DNA from: Candidatus Aquidulcis sp.
Lineage (GTDB): Bacteria > Chloroflexota > Anaerolineae > UBA4142
Assembly (NCBI GenBank): GCA_020723345.1
Contig: DYJA01000012.1
Location: 1 to 64,000 of the forward strand
Length of the DNA: 64,000 bases
Reading direction: 5' to 3'
The position numbers and the translations under genes were made by a program. The notes under the pieces were generated by a model, which searched no databases, was not told the origin of the DNA, and saw only the letters and a program-made list of their open reading frames with translations. Positions 26,562 through 36,150 of the stretch are shown in pieces (positions within the stretch are counted from its first letter, which is position 1; each line of letters starts with the position of its first letter).

Positions 26562-27464
26562 ATGATGGATTTGGCGTACACCCAGGCAGTAGACTCGCGC
26601 CTCGATTCGGCTGAGGCGTACATCGAATATCAGATTCACGAAGCGCGCCGCGCGCTTGCTTTTTTGGCGCGCTGGTTTGACTTGGACACCGCGCGCGTGC
26701 TCGAAGTCGGCGCAGGGCGCGGCGGCAAAGGGATCGCGTACGCGCAAGCCGGGATGCGCGTCACATCGCTTGACGTGGACATTTCAGCGTTGCGGTTGGG
26801 CGTGGACGCGGCGCGAGAGCGCGGCGCGGCGATCAACTTTCTCGCCGCCGATGGCGCGCGGTTGCCGTTTCGCGCCGACGCGTTCGACGCGATTTTGCTC
26901 GACAGCGTGATCGAACACGTCGCCGATCCATTTGCGCTCTTGCGCGAGTGCCAGCGCATTTTGCGGCGCGGCGGCATCGTCTTCGTCGTCTTTCCGCCGT
27001 TCTACGGTCCGCTGTCCGGACACATTGACGATTATGTTTTGGTTCCCTGGTTTCACTGTTTGCCGCGCGAGTTGGTCAGACGCAAATTGCTGGCAATCAA
27101 TCGACGCATTGGAATTTTGACGCCGCAGGATGCGTATGAGGTATTTGCCTCCTTGAATCGCTTGACGATTTGGCGTTTCCGGCGCGACGCGCGGCGCGCG
27201 GGTTTTGCTTTTGCGTATTGGCGCGCCCGTCCGTTCTTGACGCACCCGGGCATGCGCTTGGTGGCTGGCTTGCTGACGGCGTTGCGCCAGCCGCCGCGCT
27301 GGAAAAATTTGCGCGCGACGATCGCACGCGCGCGCCGCGAATTTTCATTTGGTATGTTTCTGCTGTTTCTGTTGTTGAGCGCGCTCGCGCCGCTCGTGTT
27401 CATTCCCTTCGCGCAGGAAATCGCCGCGGGCGGAGTGAAAGCAGTGCTGCGAAAAAGCGTATAG
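26562..27464 (+). CDS. SAM-dependent methyltransferase with C-terminal membrane segment
   Basis: A 300-residue class I methyltransferase. Motif I VLEVGAGRGGKG (about 46-57), acidic DVDISALRLG end of beta2, and motif IV region FDAILLDSVIEHV. A single hydrophobic segment near 262-285 (FGMFLLFLLLSALAPLVFIP) suggests a tail anchor, so it may act on membrane-bound glycolipid. The target is unknown. The start is an ATGATG pair with no clear ribosome site. Confidence 0.82.
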   Translation: MMDLAYTQAVDSRLDSAEAYIEYQIHEARRALAFLARWFDLDTARVLEVGAGRGGKGIAYAQAGMRVTSLDVDISALRLGVDAARERGAAINFLAADGARLPFRADAFDAILLDSVIEHVADPFALLRECQRILRRGGIVFVVFPPFYGPLSGHIDDYVLVPWFHCLPRELVRRKLLAINRRIGILTPQDAYEVFASLNRLTIWRFRRDARRAGFAFAYWRARPFLTHPGMRLVAGLLTALRQPPRWKNLRATIARARREFSFGMFLLFLLLSALAPLVFIPFAQEIAAGGVKAVLRKSV

Positions 27465-27530
27465 CCAATGGCATATGGCGAATGGCTAAACAAAATTTGC
27501 TATCCGCCATACGCGACAAGCCATACGCGT
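27463..27530. repeat. opposed atggcat/ccatacg words at a gene junction
   Basis: Left part 27463-27488 has atggcata, atggcga and atggcta words. The right part 27500-27530 has ccatacg-type words, largely complementary. It fills the gap before the next gene. Confidence 0.7.
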
Positions 27531-27549
27531 TCATTGCGAGGATGTTTGC

Positions 27550-28830
27550 TTGAACAAGACGACGTTGCTTTTAGTGCTAGCCGGTTTCGCGCTGCGATTG
27601 TTTTTGATTTTCCCGGGACCGCTGGAATCCAAAGTCGAGTTCTTTACGAACAAAGCCGACTTGCGGAATTATTATTGGCCCGCGCAAGCCGCGCTGCGCG
27701 GCGAAAATCCGTACGCGCTCTGGGCGCGCGGACAGTCAGGCGAATTTCGCGCGGATATGGCGCCGCTCGAACTCGCGATTTACGTCGCGACCGTCGCAGT
27801 GTGGAACGATCAGCGCGCGATCCAAGTTCTATTCGCGCTCTTCGACGCGCTGAATATCACGCTGCTGGGTGTGTTGCTCAGACAATCGCGCCTACAAATA
27901 CCCTTTCAGATTTTTTACGCGCTGGGTCCGCTGACGATTTACAATTTCGTATTCGTTCCAGCAGACAAGACCATCGTGCTCATGCTGACATTTCTGATTT
28001 TCTATCTGCTCACATTGCCGACGCAGCACGCAACACGCAACACGCATCCTTCGACTGCGTTGCGCTCCGCTCAGGATGCAACGCGCATCACGCACCACGT
28101 ACCACGCATCACGTTTCGAGTCTTGCGCGCCACGCTGGTTATCTTACTCGCCGCGCTTCTCGCCGCGTTCAAATGGCTCAGCGTGTTTTATCTCTTGCCG
28201 CTTTTGCTGTTCGTCTCGCGCGATTGGCGCGATTTTGTCAAACACGGCGCGCTCTTCGGCGCGGTCGTCGCGCTTGCGCACGCGCCCTGGTTTCCCGATT
28301 GGTTCTACGTCTATCACTTTCGTTCGGGACGCACTGCGACGCCGATGCACACCGCGCCCGCCGTTCTGCTGAACGCGCTCGGTCTGTTCGACAAGAACGC
28401 GCTGATGATCGCGCTGATCGTTTCGCTGCTCGCGATCTACGCGCTCTTTTGGTTCAAACGCATCGACATTTTCGAAACGATCGCGCTGGCGACGGCGATC
28501 GGCATTTTGTGGACGCCCGATATGGACCCGGTGCATTTGTCGCTCATTGTGATCACCTTCTTGCTGATTGTCGATTGGACACCGCGCGCGCGACTGCTGA
28601 CCGTGTGGGCGTTGAGTTTCTGGGTCGCGGCAGTGTACGCGTTTTCGACGCGCACGGGATTCACGCGTTACGGCTTGCCCGATGTGCGCGCGCTCGTCGG
28701 CGTGTACGGATCGGCGCAGATGATTTTGCTTTCGTACGTTCTCTTTGTCGTCGTGATCGCGTTCTATGTGTACGACAAATTGCGCGGTCGCGTGGTCGGA
28801 CGCGGTGTGCTGGTCGAGGCGGAGCGATGA
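27550..28830 (+). CDS. integral membrane glycosyltransferase-like protein (GT87/DUF2029 type)
   Basis: A 426-residue protein with about ten membrane segments and the N-terminal ADLRNYYWPAQAALRGENPY segment typical of polyprenyl-phosphate-mannose-dependent GT-C transferases. It uses a TTG start with GAGG 8 bases upstream. Residues about 158-187 are encoded by repeats (acgcaac words, a 30-bp copy of the dispersed repeat, atcacgc words) and fall in a loop between membrane segments. Donor and acceptor are unknown. Confidence 0.75.
   Translation: MNKTTLLLVLAGFALRLFLIFPGPLESKVEFFTNKADLRNYYWPAQAALRGENPYALWARGQSGEFRADMAPLELAIYVATVAVWNDQRAIQVLFALFDALNITLLGVLLRQSRLQIPFQIFYALGPLTIYNFVFVPADKTIVLMLTFLIFYLLTLPTQHATRNTHPSTALRSAQDATRITHHVPRITFRVLRATLVILLAALLAAFKWLSVFYLLPLLLFVSRDWRDFVKHGALFGAVVALAHAPWFPDWFYVYHFRSGRTATPMHTAPAVLLNALGLFDKNALMIALIVSLLAIYALFWFKRIDIFETIALATAIGILWTPDMDPVHLSLIVITFLLIVDWTPRARLLTVWALSFWVAAVYAFSTRTGFTRYGLPDVRALVGVYGSAQMILLSYVLFVVVIAFYVYDKLRGRVVGRGVLVEAER
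28022..28110. repeat. word array with embedded dispersed repeat, in coding sequence
   Basis: acgcaac words (28022-28046), a 30-bp form of the dispersed repeat (28047-28076), then atcacgc/accacgt words (28077-28110). All are read in frame in the membrane glycosyltransferase-like gene. Confidence 0.8.
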
Positions 28831-29642
28831 CTGGGCAAGATACCCGCGAACGCGCGGCGCCCGCGTCGCACGCGCAAACCTTGGAAGATTACCTCGTCTA
28901 TCTGAAACACCTCGCGCTGTACAAGTTTGCGGCGAGTTTCACCGCGCGCAAACGCGCGCTCGATTTGGGCTGCGGCGAGGGGTACGGCAGCGACGCGCTC
29001 GCGCACACCGCGCGGCTCATCGTCGCAGCGGAGCGCGATGGCGCGGCGCTCGGGCGCGCGCGTCAGAAATACACGCGCGCGAATCTCGCGTTCGTCGTCT
29101 GCGACGCGCAAGCCCTCCCGTTTCGTGCCGCGAGTTTTGAGACGGTCGTTTCCTTCGGGATGATCGCGCGCATCCCGAACGTGCGAAAATACTTGGAAGA
29201 AATCGAACGCGTGAACGCGGCGGCAGGCGTCGCGATCATCGCGACGCCGAATCGGGCGCTGCGCTTGCTGCCATTTCAAAAGCCGTGGAATCGCGATCAC
29301 CTGCGCGAGTATTCCGCGCGCGACTTGGCGCGTGTGGTCGGCGCGGTCTTTCCCCGGACGCAATTGCGCGGGATCACGGCGACGCCTGCGGTTCTGGAAA
29401 TCGAAAAGCGACGCGTGCGCCCAAACCCATTCGTCGCGTATCCGAAAATGCTCGCGCAGATGATCGTGCCGAACAGTTGGCTGAATCGAATCAAGGTGCG
29501 GTTGCGCCGCCCGGGCAGCGCAACCGCGGAACCGTTCGACGCGACTAAATTCGCGGTGGACGATTTTAGCGTGGTGGACAATGGATCGGCGACATGGCTC
29601 AACTTGATCGCGATTAGTCGCCGGGGAGAGGCGAACGAGTGA
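28827..29642 (+). CDS. SAM-dependent methyltransferase
   Basis: A 271-residue class I methyltransferase (motif I ALDLGCGEGYGSD, about 44-56; beta4 FETVVSFGMI). Similar in role to the methyltransferase at 26562 but not a close copy. It lacks a membrane segment. It probably methylates a sugar in the glycan or a lipid carrier (inference). ATG overlaps the previous stop (ATGA) with GGAG just upstream. Confidence 0.83.
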   Translation: MTGQDTRERAAPASHAQTLEDYLVYLKHLALYKFAASFTARKRALDLGCGEGYGSDALAHTARLIVAAERDGAALGRARQKYTRANLAFVVCDAQALPFRAASFETVVSFGMIARIPNVRKYLEEIERVNAAAGVAIIATPNRALRLLPFQKPWNRDHLREYSARDLARVVGAVFPRTQLRGITATPAVLEIEKRRVRPNPFVAYPKMLAQMIVPNSWLNRIKVRLRRPGSATAEPFDATKFAVDDFSVVDNGSATWLNLIAISRRGEANE

Positions 29643-32035
29643 ATCAACTCAAAGCAAAGCGGCTCCTCAGCGCGATTGTCATCTTCGGACTGGGTTTGCG
29701 GTTATGGGGCATCGGCTTTGGGCTGCCATACATCTATCATCCCGACGAAGCGCTGCCGGTCACTATTGCGCTGCGGTTTTTGCATACAGGCGACTTGAAT
29801 CCACATTTCTACAACTGGCCCTCGTTGCTATTGTACCTTGACGCGCTGATTTATCTCGCGCTCTTTGGAGTCGGAAAATTTCTCGGTTGGTACGCCGCGC
29901 CGACTGATTTGCCAATGCCCGATGTCATCGCCGTGGGAGTCGGCAAAGTTTTGCTCCCGGCGGAATTCTGGCTCGCCCGCGGCTTGACTGCGCTGACCGG
30001 TACGCTGGCGATGGTCGTCGTGTATTTGATTTGCCGCGAACTTGCTGTCCGCAAAGCGGCGCCGTGGCTCGCCGCGCTTTTCTTCGCCGTCGAAGCCGTC
30101 GGCGTCAGAAATAGTCAGTACATTCGTCCCGACACGTATTTGGTCTTGTTCGTTCTCGTGACGGTGTACTTGGCGATCAAAATCGTTGATGACCCGCGCG
30201 CGCGCAACTATGTGTTCGCCGGTATCGCGGCTGGATTGGCAGCTGCGAGCAAATACAATGCTGCGTTCGTCGTGATTCCGATTGTCTGCGCGCATTGGTT
30301 GCGTTTCGGCTGGCGCGGGATCATGCGCCGCGAGATTTATTTCGCCGCGTTCGCAAGTCTTGGCGCGTTTTTCGCCGCGACTCCGTACGCCCTTTTGGAT
30401 TGGACAAGGTTTTGGCAGACGGGTCTCCTCGCCGAGGCATCGCATTATGCGACGGGGCACGCGGGAGGTGAGGGCGACTCATTCGCGTGGTATCTCGAAA
30501 TGTTGATCGGCGCGCTGGGATGGTTAATGCCGTTGGCAATTCTCGAAGCGCTCCGTGGATTGCTGGCGCGCGAAAAAAAGATGATCGTCTTGATCAGTTT
30601 TTCGGTGGTCTATTTCGCGTTCATCAATCTATACACTGTCCATTTCGATACGACGATCTTGCCGGTGATCCCATTTCTGATCATTGGCGCGGCGCTTGGG
30701 TTGGCGCGCGGCGTAGATTTCGCAGCGCGGCGTTGGTCGCCGAGCCGGAACGCGCAATTGGGAGTTCTATCCGGCTTGGCGATCCTGTTGGCGTTTCCAA
30801 TGTTGCGCGCGACCGTGGAGCATAATCTCTCGTTATACCGCGTCGACAGCCGCGAGACCGCGCGCGTGTGGATCGAACAGAACTTGCCGCCGGACTCGCG
30901 CGTCGCCGTCGAGGCATATAGCCCGTACGTCGACCCGGGCCGTTATGCGGTTGTCGGAGTAGATGGGATCGTGTCACATTCGCCCGATTGGTACGTGCAG
31001 AACGGTTTTGAATACCTGGTTTTCAGTTATGGGACGTACGGTCGTTTCTTCGAAGACCGCGCGCGCTATTCCGAATGGGCGACGCGATACGCTGAATTCT
31101 TCTCGCGGTTTCCCGAGGTCAAGCGTTTCGCGGATGGTGGTTTTGAAGTTCGCATTCATCGGACTGGCGCGACTGATTTGCCGAGCCACCGCGTCGCCGC
31201 GCGGTTTGGGATATATTCCGGTTGGATCGAGTTGGTTGGCTATGATGTGAAAACCGCGCAGGCGGGCAAGCCGCTCGATGTTGTGCTATACTGGCGCGCG
31301 CTCGCGGCGCGTCGCGAGCCGCTGCGACTTACCGTGCGCGTACGCGATGCGGCTGATCGCGAAGTCGCGCAAGCAAGTGGTGACTTGTTTGGTGATGCGT
31401 CTGCCGCGACTTGGAGCGAACGGATCGCGCGCGTGTCGTGGACGATGGCTGCGCCTATCGAACCAGGGATGTATCGTCTGGAATTGAATGTGGATGCGGA
31501 AGGGCAGGGGCGTGTGCCGATGCTGTCGCGCGCGAATGAACCGATCTCCGATAAACTCTTCATCCGTCCAATCAAGGTCACGCCTGCGCCTCCAGCGTCG
31601 GAAGAATTGCAGCGCGCGCGTTCGGCGAACGTTCGATTTGGCGATTCGATTGTGTTGAAAAGTTACGCGCTTGCGGATCGCGTGTGGCATCCGGGCGCTG
31701 TGGTGAATTTGACGCTCTATTGGCAGAGCGCGGCGAAGACGGACAAAGATTTTACGGTGTTCGTGCATTTGAACGATGCCCACGGTATGGTGCGCGTCCA
31801 GGTCGACGCGCAACCGCGCCGCGGCGCATATCCGACTTCGATTTGGGACGCGGGTGAAATTGTCCGCGACGATTACGACCTGGCACTGCCGCGCGATCTT
31901 GCGCCCGGCGAATACGCAATCGAAATTGGCGTGTACGAATACCCAGCCCTGACGCGCTTGATCGTTCAAGATGCGAGCGGAACGACGTTGGGCAATCGCT
32001 TGCTGCTGGGCGAGAAGATCAAGGTGACGCCGTGA
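29639..32035 (+). CDS. GT39/ArnT-like membrane glycosyltransferase with C-terminal beta domains
   Basis: A 798-residue protein. The N-terminal GT-C fold has about 10-11 membrane segments and the catalytic-type HPDE motif in the first periplasmic loop (about residues 34-37). In this family Asp/Glu there bind the polyprenyl-phosphate sugar. From about 510 come two Ig-like beta domains (VVLYWRALAARREPLRLTVR and LTLYWQSAAKTDKDFTVFVH), the same type as in the DUF2079 protein at 24259. GTG start overlaps the preceding TGA, with GGGGAGAGG upstream. Acceptor unknown. Confidence 0.8.
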   Translation: MNQLKAKRLLSAIVIFGLGLRLWGIGFGLPYIYHPDEALPVTIALRFLHTGDLNPHFYNWPSLLLYLDALIYLALFGVGKFLGWYAAPTDLPMPDVIAVGVGKVLLPAEFWLARGLTALTGTLAMVVVYLICRELAVRKAAPWLAALFFAVEAVGVRNSQYIRPDTYLVLFVLVTVYLAIKIVDDPRARNYVFAGIAAGLAAASKYNAAFVVIPIVCAHWLRFGWRGIMRREIYFAAFASLGAFFAATPYALLDWTRFWQTGLLAEASHYATGHAGGEGDSFAWYLEMLIGALGWLMPLAILEALRGLLAREKKMIVLISFSVVYFAFINLYTVHFDTTILPVIPFLIIGAALGLARGVDFAARRWSPSRNAQLGVLSGLAILLAFPMLRATVEHNLSLYRVDSRETARVWIEQNLPPDSRVAVEAYSPYVDPGRYAVVGVDGIVSHSPDWYVQNGFEYLVFSYGTYGRFFEDRARYSEWATRYAEFFSRFPEVKRFADGGFEVRIHRTGATDLPSHRVAARFGIYSGWIELVGYDVKTAQAGKPLDVVLYWRALAARREPLRLTVRVRDAADREVAQASGDLFGDASAATWSERIARVSWTMAAPIEPGMYRLELNVDAEGQGRVPMLSRANEPISDKLFIRPIKVTPAPPASEELQRARSANVRFGDSIVLKSYALADRVWHPGAVVNLTLYWQSAAKTDKDFTVFVHLNDAHGMVRVQVDAQPRRGAYPTSIWDAGEIVRDDYDLALPRDLAPGEYAIEIGVYEYPALTRLIVQDASGTTLGNRLLLGEKIKVTP

Positions 32036-33168
32036 GAATCGCGATTGTCGCAAGCGATTATTTGCCGACGATTGGCGGCGTGCAAACCGCGGTGCGAAAC
32101 ATCGCGCGCAATCTGACGCGGCAGGGACACTCCGTCGTCATTCTCAGTTCGCTGCCGCTAGGAAATGTACCGCCGCGCGAACAAGTCGATGGCGTGTGGG
32201 TCAATCGTTTCCCGTGGGGGCGTCGTCCGTTGTGGTCGCTGCCGTTGCGCGCGGCGTGGACGCTCGTCGGCATGGCGCGCGCGCTCCGCGCGTTCCAACC
32301 CGATTTGGTGTACGTGCATTTCTTGAGCATCAACGCGCTCTACGTTCTTTTGCTGCATTACGTTTTGCGATTTCGTCTCGTCGTTTCGGCGCGCGGGAAC
32401 GACATTCAAGGCATTCCGCAGCGTTCGCGTTTGCAGCGCTGGATGCTGACGCGTCTGTTCGCGCGCGCGGACGCCGCGCTCTTTTGCTCGTTGTACGTAC
32501 AGCGCGACGCCGCGCGATTTCTCAAGCATGTTTCGCCGCGCGCGTTCGTCGGCGTTGTGGGCGATGGATTCGATCCCGACGAATTTCGCGATCCGCGATC
32601 CTATCGACATTCCGCGCCGTACATTCTCGCGATGGGGCGGCTCGTTCACAAAAAAGGTTTCGATTTGCTGATTCGCGCGTTCGCGCAGATTGCTGTCGAG
32701 TTTCCGCAAATCCATTTGTTGATTGTGGGCGATGGCGAAGAACGCGCCGCGCTGGAGCGGCTGATTGACGAACTGAATTTGCGCGGACGCGTCGTCTTGC
32801 TGGGCTGGGCTGACCACGCCACGTCCATCGCGCTGTTTTGGGGCTGCGAGTTTTTTGTGTTATCATCGCGCTTGGAGCCGTTCGGCATCGTCGTCGCCGA
32901 AGCGATGGCGGCGCACAAAGCGGTGCTCGCGACGAAATCGGGCGGCGTGATCGATTTGGTGCAGCCCGGCGTGAATGGTTTACTCGTCGATATTGACGTG
33001 AACGCACTAGCGTGTGGCTTGCGCGAAATGCTCGCGCATCCCGACGCGACACGCGCGCTGGGCGAACGCGCGCACCAAACGATTCAAGCCCACACCTGGG
33101 CGGCGGTGACGGAACAATTCGTCCAAGTATTTCGACAGGTACTCGCTTCATCTCGGGTTTCTGATTGA
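32032..33168 (+). CDS. GT4-family glycosyltransferase
   Basis: A 378-residue GT-B enzyme: acceptor-domain loop PTIGGVQTAV (11-20), donor site MGRLVHKKGFDLLIRA and VGDGEERAALE, and the GT4 C-terminal Glu motif EPFGIVVAEAMA. Predicted retaining transferase on the cytoplasmic membrane face. The GTG start overlaps the upstream stop and has AAGGTG five bases before it. Confidence 0.9.
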   Translation: MRIAIVASDYLPTIGGVQTAVRNIARNLTRQGHSVVILSSLPLGNVPPREQVDGVWVNRFPWGRRPLWSLPLRAAWTLVGMARALRAFQPDLVYVHFLSINALYVLLLHYVLRFRLVVSARGNDIQGIPQRSRLQRWMLTRLFARADAALFCSLYVQRDAARFLKHVSPRAFVGVVGDGFDPDEFRDPRSYRHSAPYILAMGRLVHKKGFDLLIRAFAQIAVEFPQIHLLIVGDGEERAALERLIDELNLRGRVVLLGWADHATSIALFWGCEFFVLSSRLEPFGIVVAEAMAAHKAVLATKSGGVIDLVQPGVNGLLVDIDVNALACGLREMLAHPDATRALGERAHQTIQAHTWAAVTEQFVQVFRQVLASSRVSD

Positions 33169-33193
33169 CGAAGGAAATGATAGTCGGGTAATT

Positions 33194-33253
33194 GGACACG
33201 GATTAACACTGATAAACACGGATGGAAAAAATCTGTGTTCATCTGTGTCCTCT
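33194..33253. repeat. hairpin of opposed words (acacggatt / atctgtgt)
   Basis: Left arm GACACGGATTAACACTG continuing to AACACGGAT, right arm ATCTGTGTTCATCTGTGTCC. The arms are complementary around GGAAAAA. It occupies the gap between two glycosyltransferase genes. Confidence 0.75.
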
Positions 33254-33263
33254 GTAAGATTCG

Positions 33264-34451
33264 ATGAGCGATTCAACTTTGCGCGACGAAACAATTTTGA
33301 TTCTCGCGAACGCCGAATGGGATTGGAGCACGCGCGTCAATTGCCACCACATCGCCAAGCGGCTGGCGCAAAATAATCGCGTCGTGTTTGTGGACACGAT
33401 TGGCGGACGCACGCCCGCGCCGCGCGAATTTTCCAAAATGTGGCGGCGGTTGAAACGGATCGCGGGCGGTGCGCGCCAAATCGGCGACAACTTGACCATC
33501 GTGTCGCCGTTCGTCGTGCCGATTTACGGAAGCGAACGCGCGCGCGAATTCAACACCGCGTTACTCGTTCAACAAATTCGCCGCGTCCTGCCGCGCGACG
33601 CGCGTCCGATTCTCTGGATTTTTTTGCCCGCGCACGTCGGGATGGTTGGCAAGTTCGACGAGAAACTCGTGATCTATCATTGCATTGACGAGCACGCGGC
33701 GAATCCGAATGTGCCAGCCGCGCAGGTGCGCGAGCGCGAAGCGCGCTTGTTGAAAATCGCGGATCTCGTTTTCGCGTCGTCGCGTCCGCTGTACGACGCC
33801 AAACGCGCGTTCAATCCGCAGACGTTTTATCTGCCGAACGTCGCGGACGCGGAACTGTTCGCGCTCGCGCGCGATCCATCGCTGCCGATTCCGGACGACG
33901 TGAAAGATTTTCCGCATCCGATGGCGGGTTACGTCGGCAACATTTCGGCGTACAAAATGGATTTCGATTTGCTGTGCGCGGTCGCGCAGAAAAAAATCGA
34001 TTGGCCCCTGGTGTTGATCGGACCCGTCGGCGGCGGCGATCCATCCACCGACGTCGCGCAGTTGCGCGCGCAGTCAAACATCGTTTTGTTGGGCGAGCGC
34101 TCCTACGCGGAATTGCCGCGCTATCTCAAAGCGTTCGACGTGTGCCTGCTGCCGAACAAGTTGAACGAGTCAAATCGCGGCAGTCTGCCGATGAAATTTT
34201 TTGAATATCTCGCGGTGGGCAAACCCGTCGTCGCTACCGATCAACCGACGCTTGCCGAATTTCGCGATTACTTCTATCCCGCGCATAATGCCGATGAATT
34301 TGTCGCTGCGCTCGACGCTGCGATCGACGAAGACGCCGCACGCGCCGACGCGCGCGTCGAACTGGCGCGCAAATATTCGTGGTCGGCACGCATGGAAGAA
34401 ATCGGCAAGATCGTGAACGACGCGCTCGCGCGCAAGGAGACGGTGCGATGA
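33264..34451 (+). CDS. glycosyltransferase, GT4-like (GT-B)
   Basis: A 395-residue GT-B protein with a divergent N-terminal domain (WDWSTRVNCHHIAKRLAQ) and a C-terminal donor domain (YVGNISAYKMDFDLL, LIGPVGGGDPSTD, GSLPMKFFEYLAVGKPVVAT). It resembles TuaH/teichuronic-acid-type transferases. Specificity unknown. The end is close-coupled to the next gene. Confidence 0.85.
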   Translation: MSDSTLRDETILILANAEWDWSTRVNCHHIAKRLAQNNRVVFVDTIGGRTPAPREFSKMWRRLKRIAGGARQIGDNLTIVSPFVVPIYGSERAREFNTALLVQQIRRVLPRDARPILWIFLPAHVGMVGKFDEKLVIYHCIDEHAANPNVPAAQVREREARLLKIADLVFASSRPLYDAKRAFNPQTFYLPNVADAELFALARDPSLPIPDDVKDFPHPMAGYVGNISAYKMDFDLLCAVAQKKIDWPLVLIGPVGGGDPSTDVAQLRAQSNIVLLGERSYAELPRYLKAFDVCLLPNKLNESNRGSLPMKFFEYLAVGKPVVATDQPTLAEFRDYFYPAHNADEFVAALDAAIDEDAARADARVELARKYSWSARMEEIGKIVNDALARKETVR

Positions 34452-35542
34452 AGCCGCGCGTCGCAATCGTCCACGATTATCTCGTCGATTCGGGCGGCGC
34501 GGAACGCGTCGTCATCGCGCTGCACGAGTTGTATCCCGACGCGCCGATCTACACGTCGGTGCTGGACGCGCAGACTACGTTCCCCGATTTTCGCGCGATG
34601 GACGTGCGGACGTCGTTCTTGCAGCGATTGCCAGTGCGAAAGAGCAATTACAAATTTCTGCTGCTGTTCTTTCCGCTCGCGTTTGAAAGTTTCGATCTTT
34701 CGGAATATGATATTGTTATCAGCAGCGCATCGGCGTTTGCCAAAGGCGTCGTCACATCATCGGAGACGTTGCACGCGTGTTTCTGCCACACGCCGCCGCG
34801 TTTTGCGTGGCGCTTGCACGAGTACGTCGCGCAAGAGCAGATGGGGCGCGTCAAGCAGGCGTTCATTCAACTCATCGTGCATTATTTGCGTGGCTGGGAT
34901 TACGCGGCGGCGCAGCGCGTCGACGAGTTCATCGCGAATTCGCAAGCGACGGCGCGGCGCATTCGCAAAAATTATCGGCGCGATTCGATTGTGATCAATC
35001 CGCCCGTCGCGGTGGAAGCGTTCGCGCCGTGTGACGACATCGGCGATTACTATTTGATCGTGTCGCGCCTTGCGCCGTACAAACGGATCGATCTCGCGGT
35101 ACAGGCGTTCAACGAATTGCGTGTGCCGCTGAAAATCGTCGGCGCGGGAATCGACGCGGCGCGTCTGCAAAAGATGGCTGCGCCGAATATCGAATTCCTG
35201 GGACACGTGCCGCAAAATCGGCTGGCGGATTTGTACGCGCGCTGCCGCGCGGTGATTTTTCCCGGCGTCGAAGATTTCGGCATTGTGCCGTTGGAAGCGA
35301 ACGCGGCGGGGCGACCTGCGATCGCGTTCGCGGCGGCGGGCGCGCTGGAGACGATTGTGGAGGGTGTGACGGGCGCGTTCTTTCACGAGCAAACCGCCGC
35401 GGCGCTCGCGCAAGTCGTGCGCGCGACGGATGTGACGTGTTTTGACGCGCGCGCGCTGCGCCAACACGCCGAGCAATTCAGTCAAGCGCGATTCAAAGAA
35501 CGCATCGCGCGTTTCGTCGAGGAAAAATGGCAGAGCCGTTGA
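34448..35542 (+). CDS. GT4-family glycosyltransferase (WbaZ/mannosyltransferase-like)
   Basis: A 364-residue GT-B enzyme. N-terminal HDYLVDSGGAERV (8-20), CHTPPRFAW typical of the WbaZ/WsaF-like subgroup, donor-site VSRLAPYKRIDLAVQAF and PGVEDFGIVPLEANAAGRP with the conserved Glu. Related enzymes transfer mannose or rhamnose; specificity not assigned. ATG overlaps the preceding stop. Confidence 0.88.
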   Translation: MKPRVAIVHDYLVDSGGAERVVIALHELYPDAPIYTSVLDAQTTFPDFRAMDVRTSFLQRLPVRKSNYKFLLLFFPLAFESFDLSEYDIVISSASAFAKGVVTSSETLHACFCHTPPRFAWRLHEYVAQEQMGRVKQAFIQLIVHYLRGWDYAAAQRVDEFIANSQATARRIRKNYRRDSIVINPPVAVEAFAPCDDIGDYYLIVSRLAPYKRIDLAVQAFNELRVPLKIVGAGIDAARLQKMAAPNIEFLGHVPQNRLADLYARCRAVIFPGVEDFGIVPLEANAAGRPAIAFAAAGALETIVEGVTGAFFHEQTAAALAQVVRATDVTCFDARALRQHAEQFSQARFKERIARFVEEKWQSR

Positions 35543-36150
35543 AAAATCGACGCATCCCATTGTTGTTCAAACGCGTTTTCGATTTCGTCTTCGCCGCGCT
35601 GTTGCTGATTGTCTTGTCGCCGCTATTTCTGTTGATCGCCATCGCGGTTCGCGTGACGAGCGGCAGTCCGATTCTGTACGAATGGCGCGTCGTCGGACAA
35701 GGCGGTCGTCCATTCGTCGGTCATAAATTTCGGACGATGATCGTGAATGCGGATCAAATGAAAAGCGACTTGATGCATCGCAACGAAATGAACGGCGGTC
35801 CCGTTTTCAAAATCAAAGACGATCCGCGCATCACGCCCATCGGCAAAATTCTCCGCAAATTCTCGCTCGACGAGTTGCCGCAGTTGTGGAGCGTGTTGAA
35901 AGGCGACATGAGCGTCGTCGGTCCGCGTCCGCCGCTGGTCGGCGAGTACGCCGAATTTGAACAGTGGCAAAAGCGCAAACTCGCGGTGAAACCTGGGATG
36001 ACCTGCCTCTGGCAAGTGCGCGGCAAACCCAACGATTGGCGCGAGTGGCTGCGCCTCGATTTCGAATACATCGATCACTGGTCGTTCTGGCTCGATTTCA
36101 AAATTCTATGGCAGACGTTCATCGTCGTCGTCACGGGGAAAAATTTTTGA
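35527..36150 (+). CDS. phosphoglycosyl transferase (WcaJ/PglC type), minimal catalytic core
   Basis: A 207-residue monotopic enzyme. One membrane helix (about 15-42) after KRVFD, then FRTM (68-71), the catalytic Asp-Glu pair in LDELPQL (115-116) and VGPRP (131-135). It links a sugar 1-phosphate from a UDP-sugar to undecaprenyl phosphate to start glycan assembly. GAGGAAAA lies before the ATG, which overlaps the previous gene by 16 bases. One of three such enzymes in the cluster and one of the two with intact catalytic residues. Confidence 0.92.
   Translation: MAEPLKNRRIPLLFKRVFDFVFAALLLIVLSPLFLLIAIAVRVTSGSPILYEWRVVGQGGRPFVGHKFRTMIVNADQMKSDLMHRNEMNGGPVFKIKDDPRITPIGKILRKFSLDELPQLWSVLKGDMSVVGPRPPLVGEYAEFEQWQKRKLAVKPGMTCLWQVRGKPNDWREWLRLDFEYIDHWSFWLDFKILWQTFIVVVTGKNF

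Noticed and set aside
27468..28826. An open frame that runs into the second methyltransferase from far upstream.
   Set aside because: The upstream part is a shifted reading of the membrane transferase gene. Protein homology and GGAG place the methyltransferase start at 28827.
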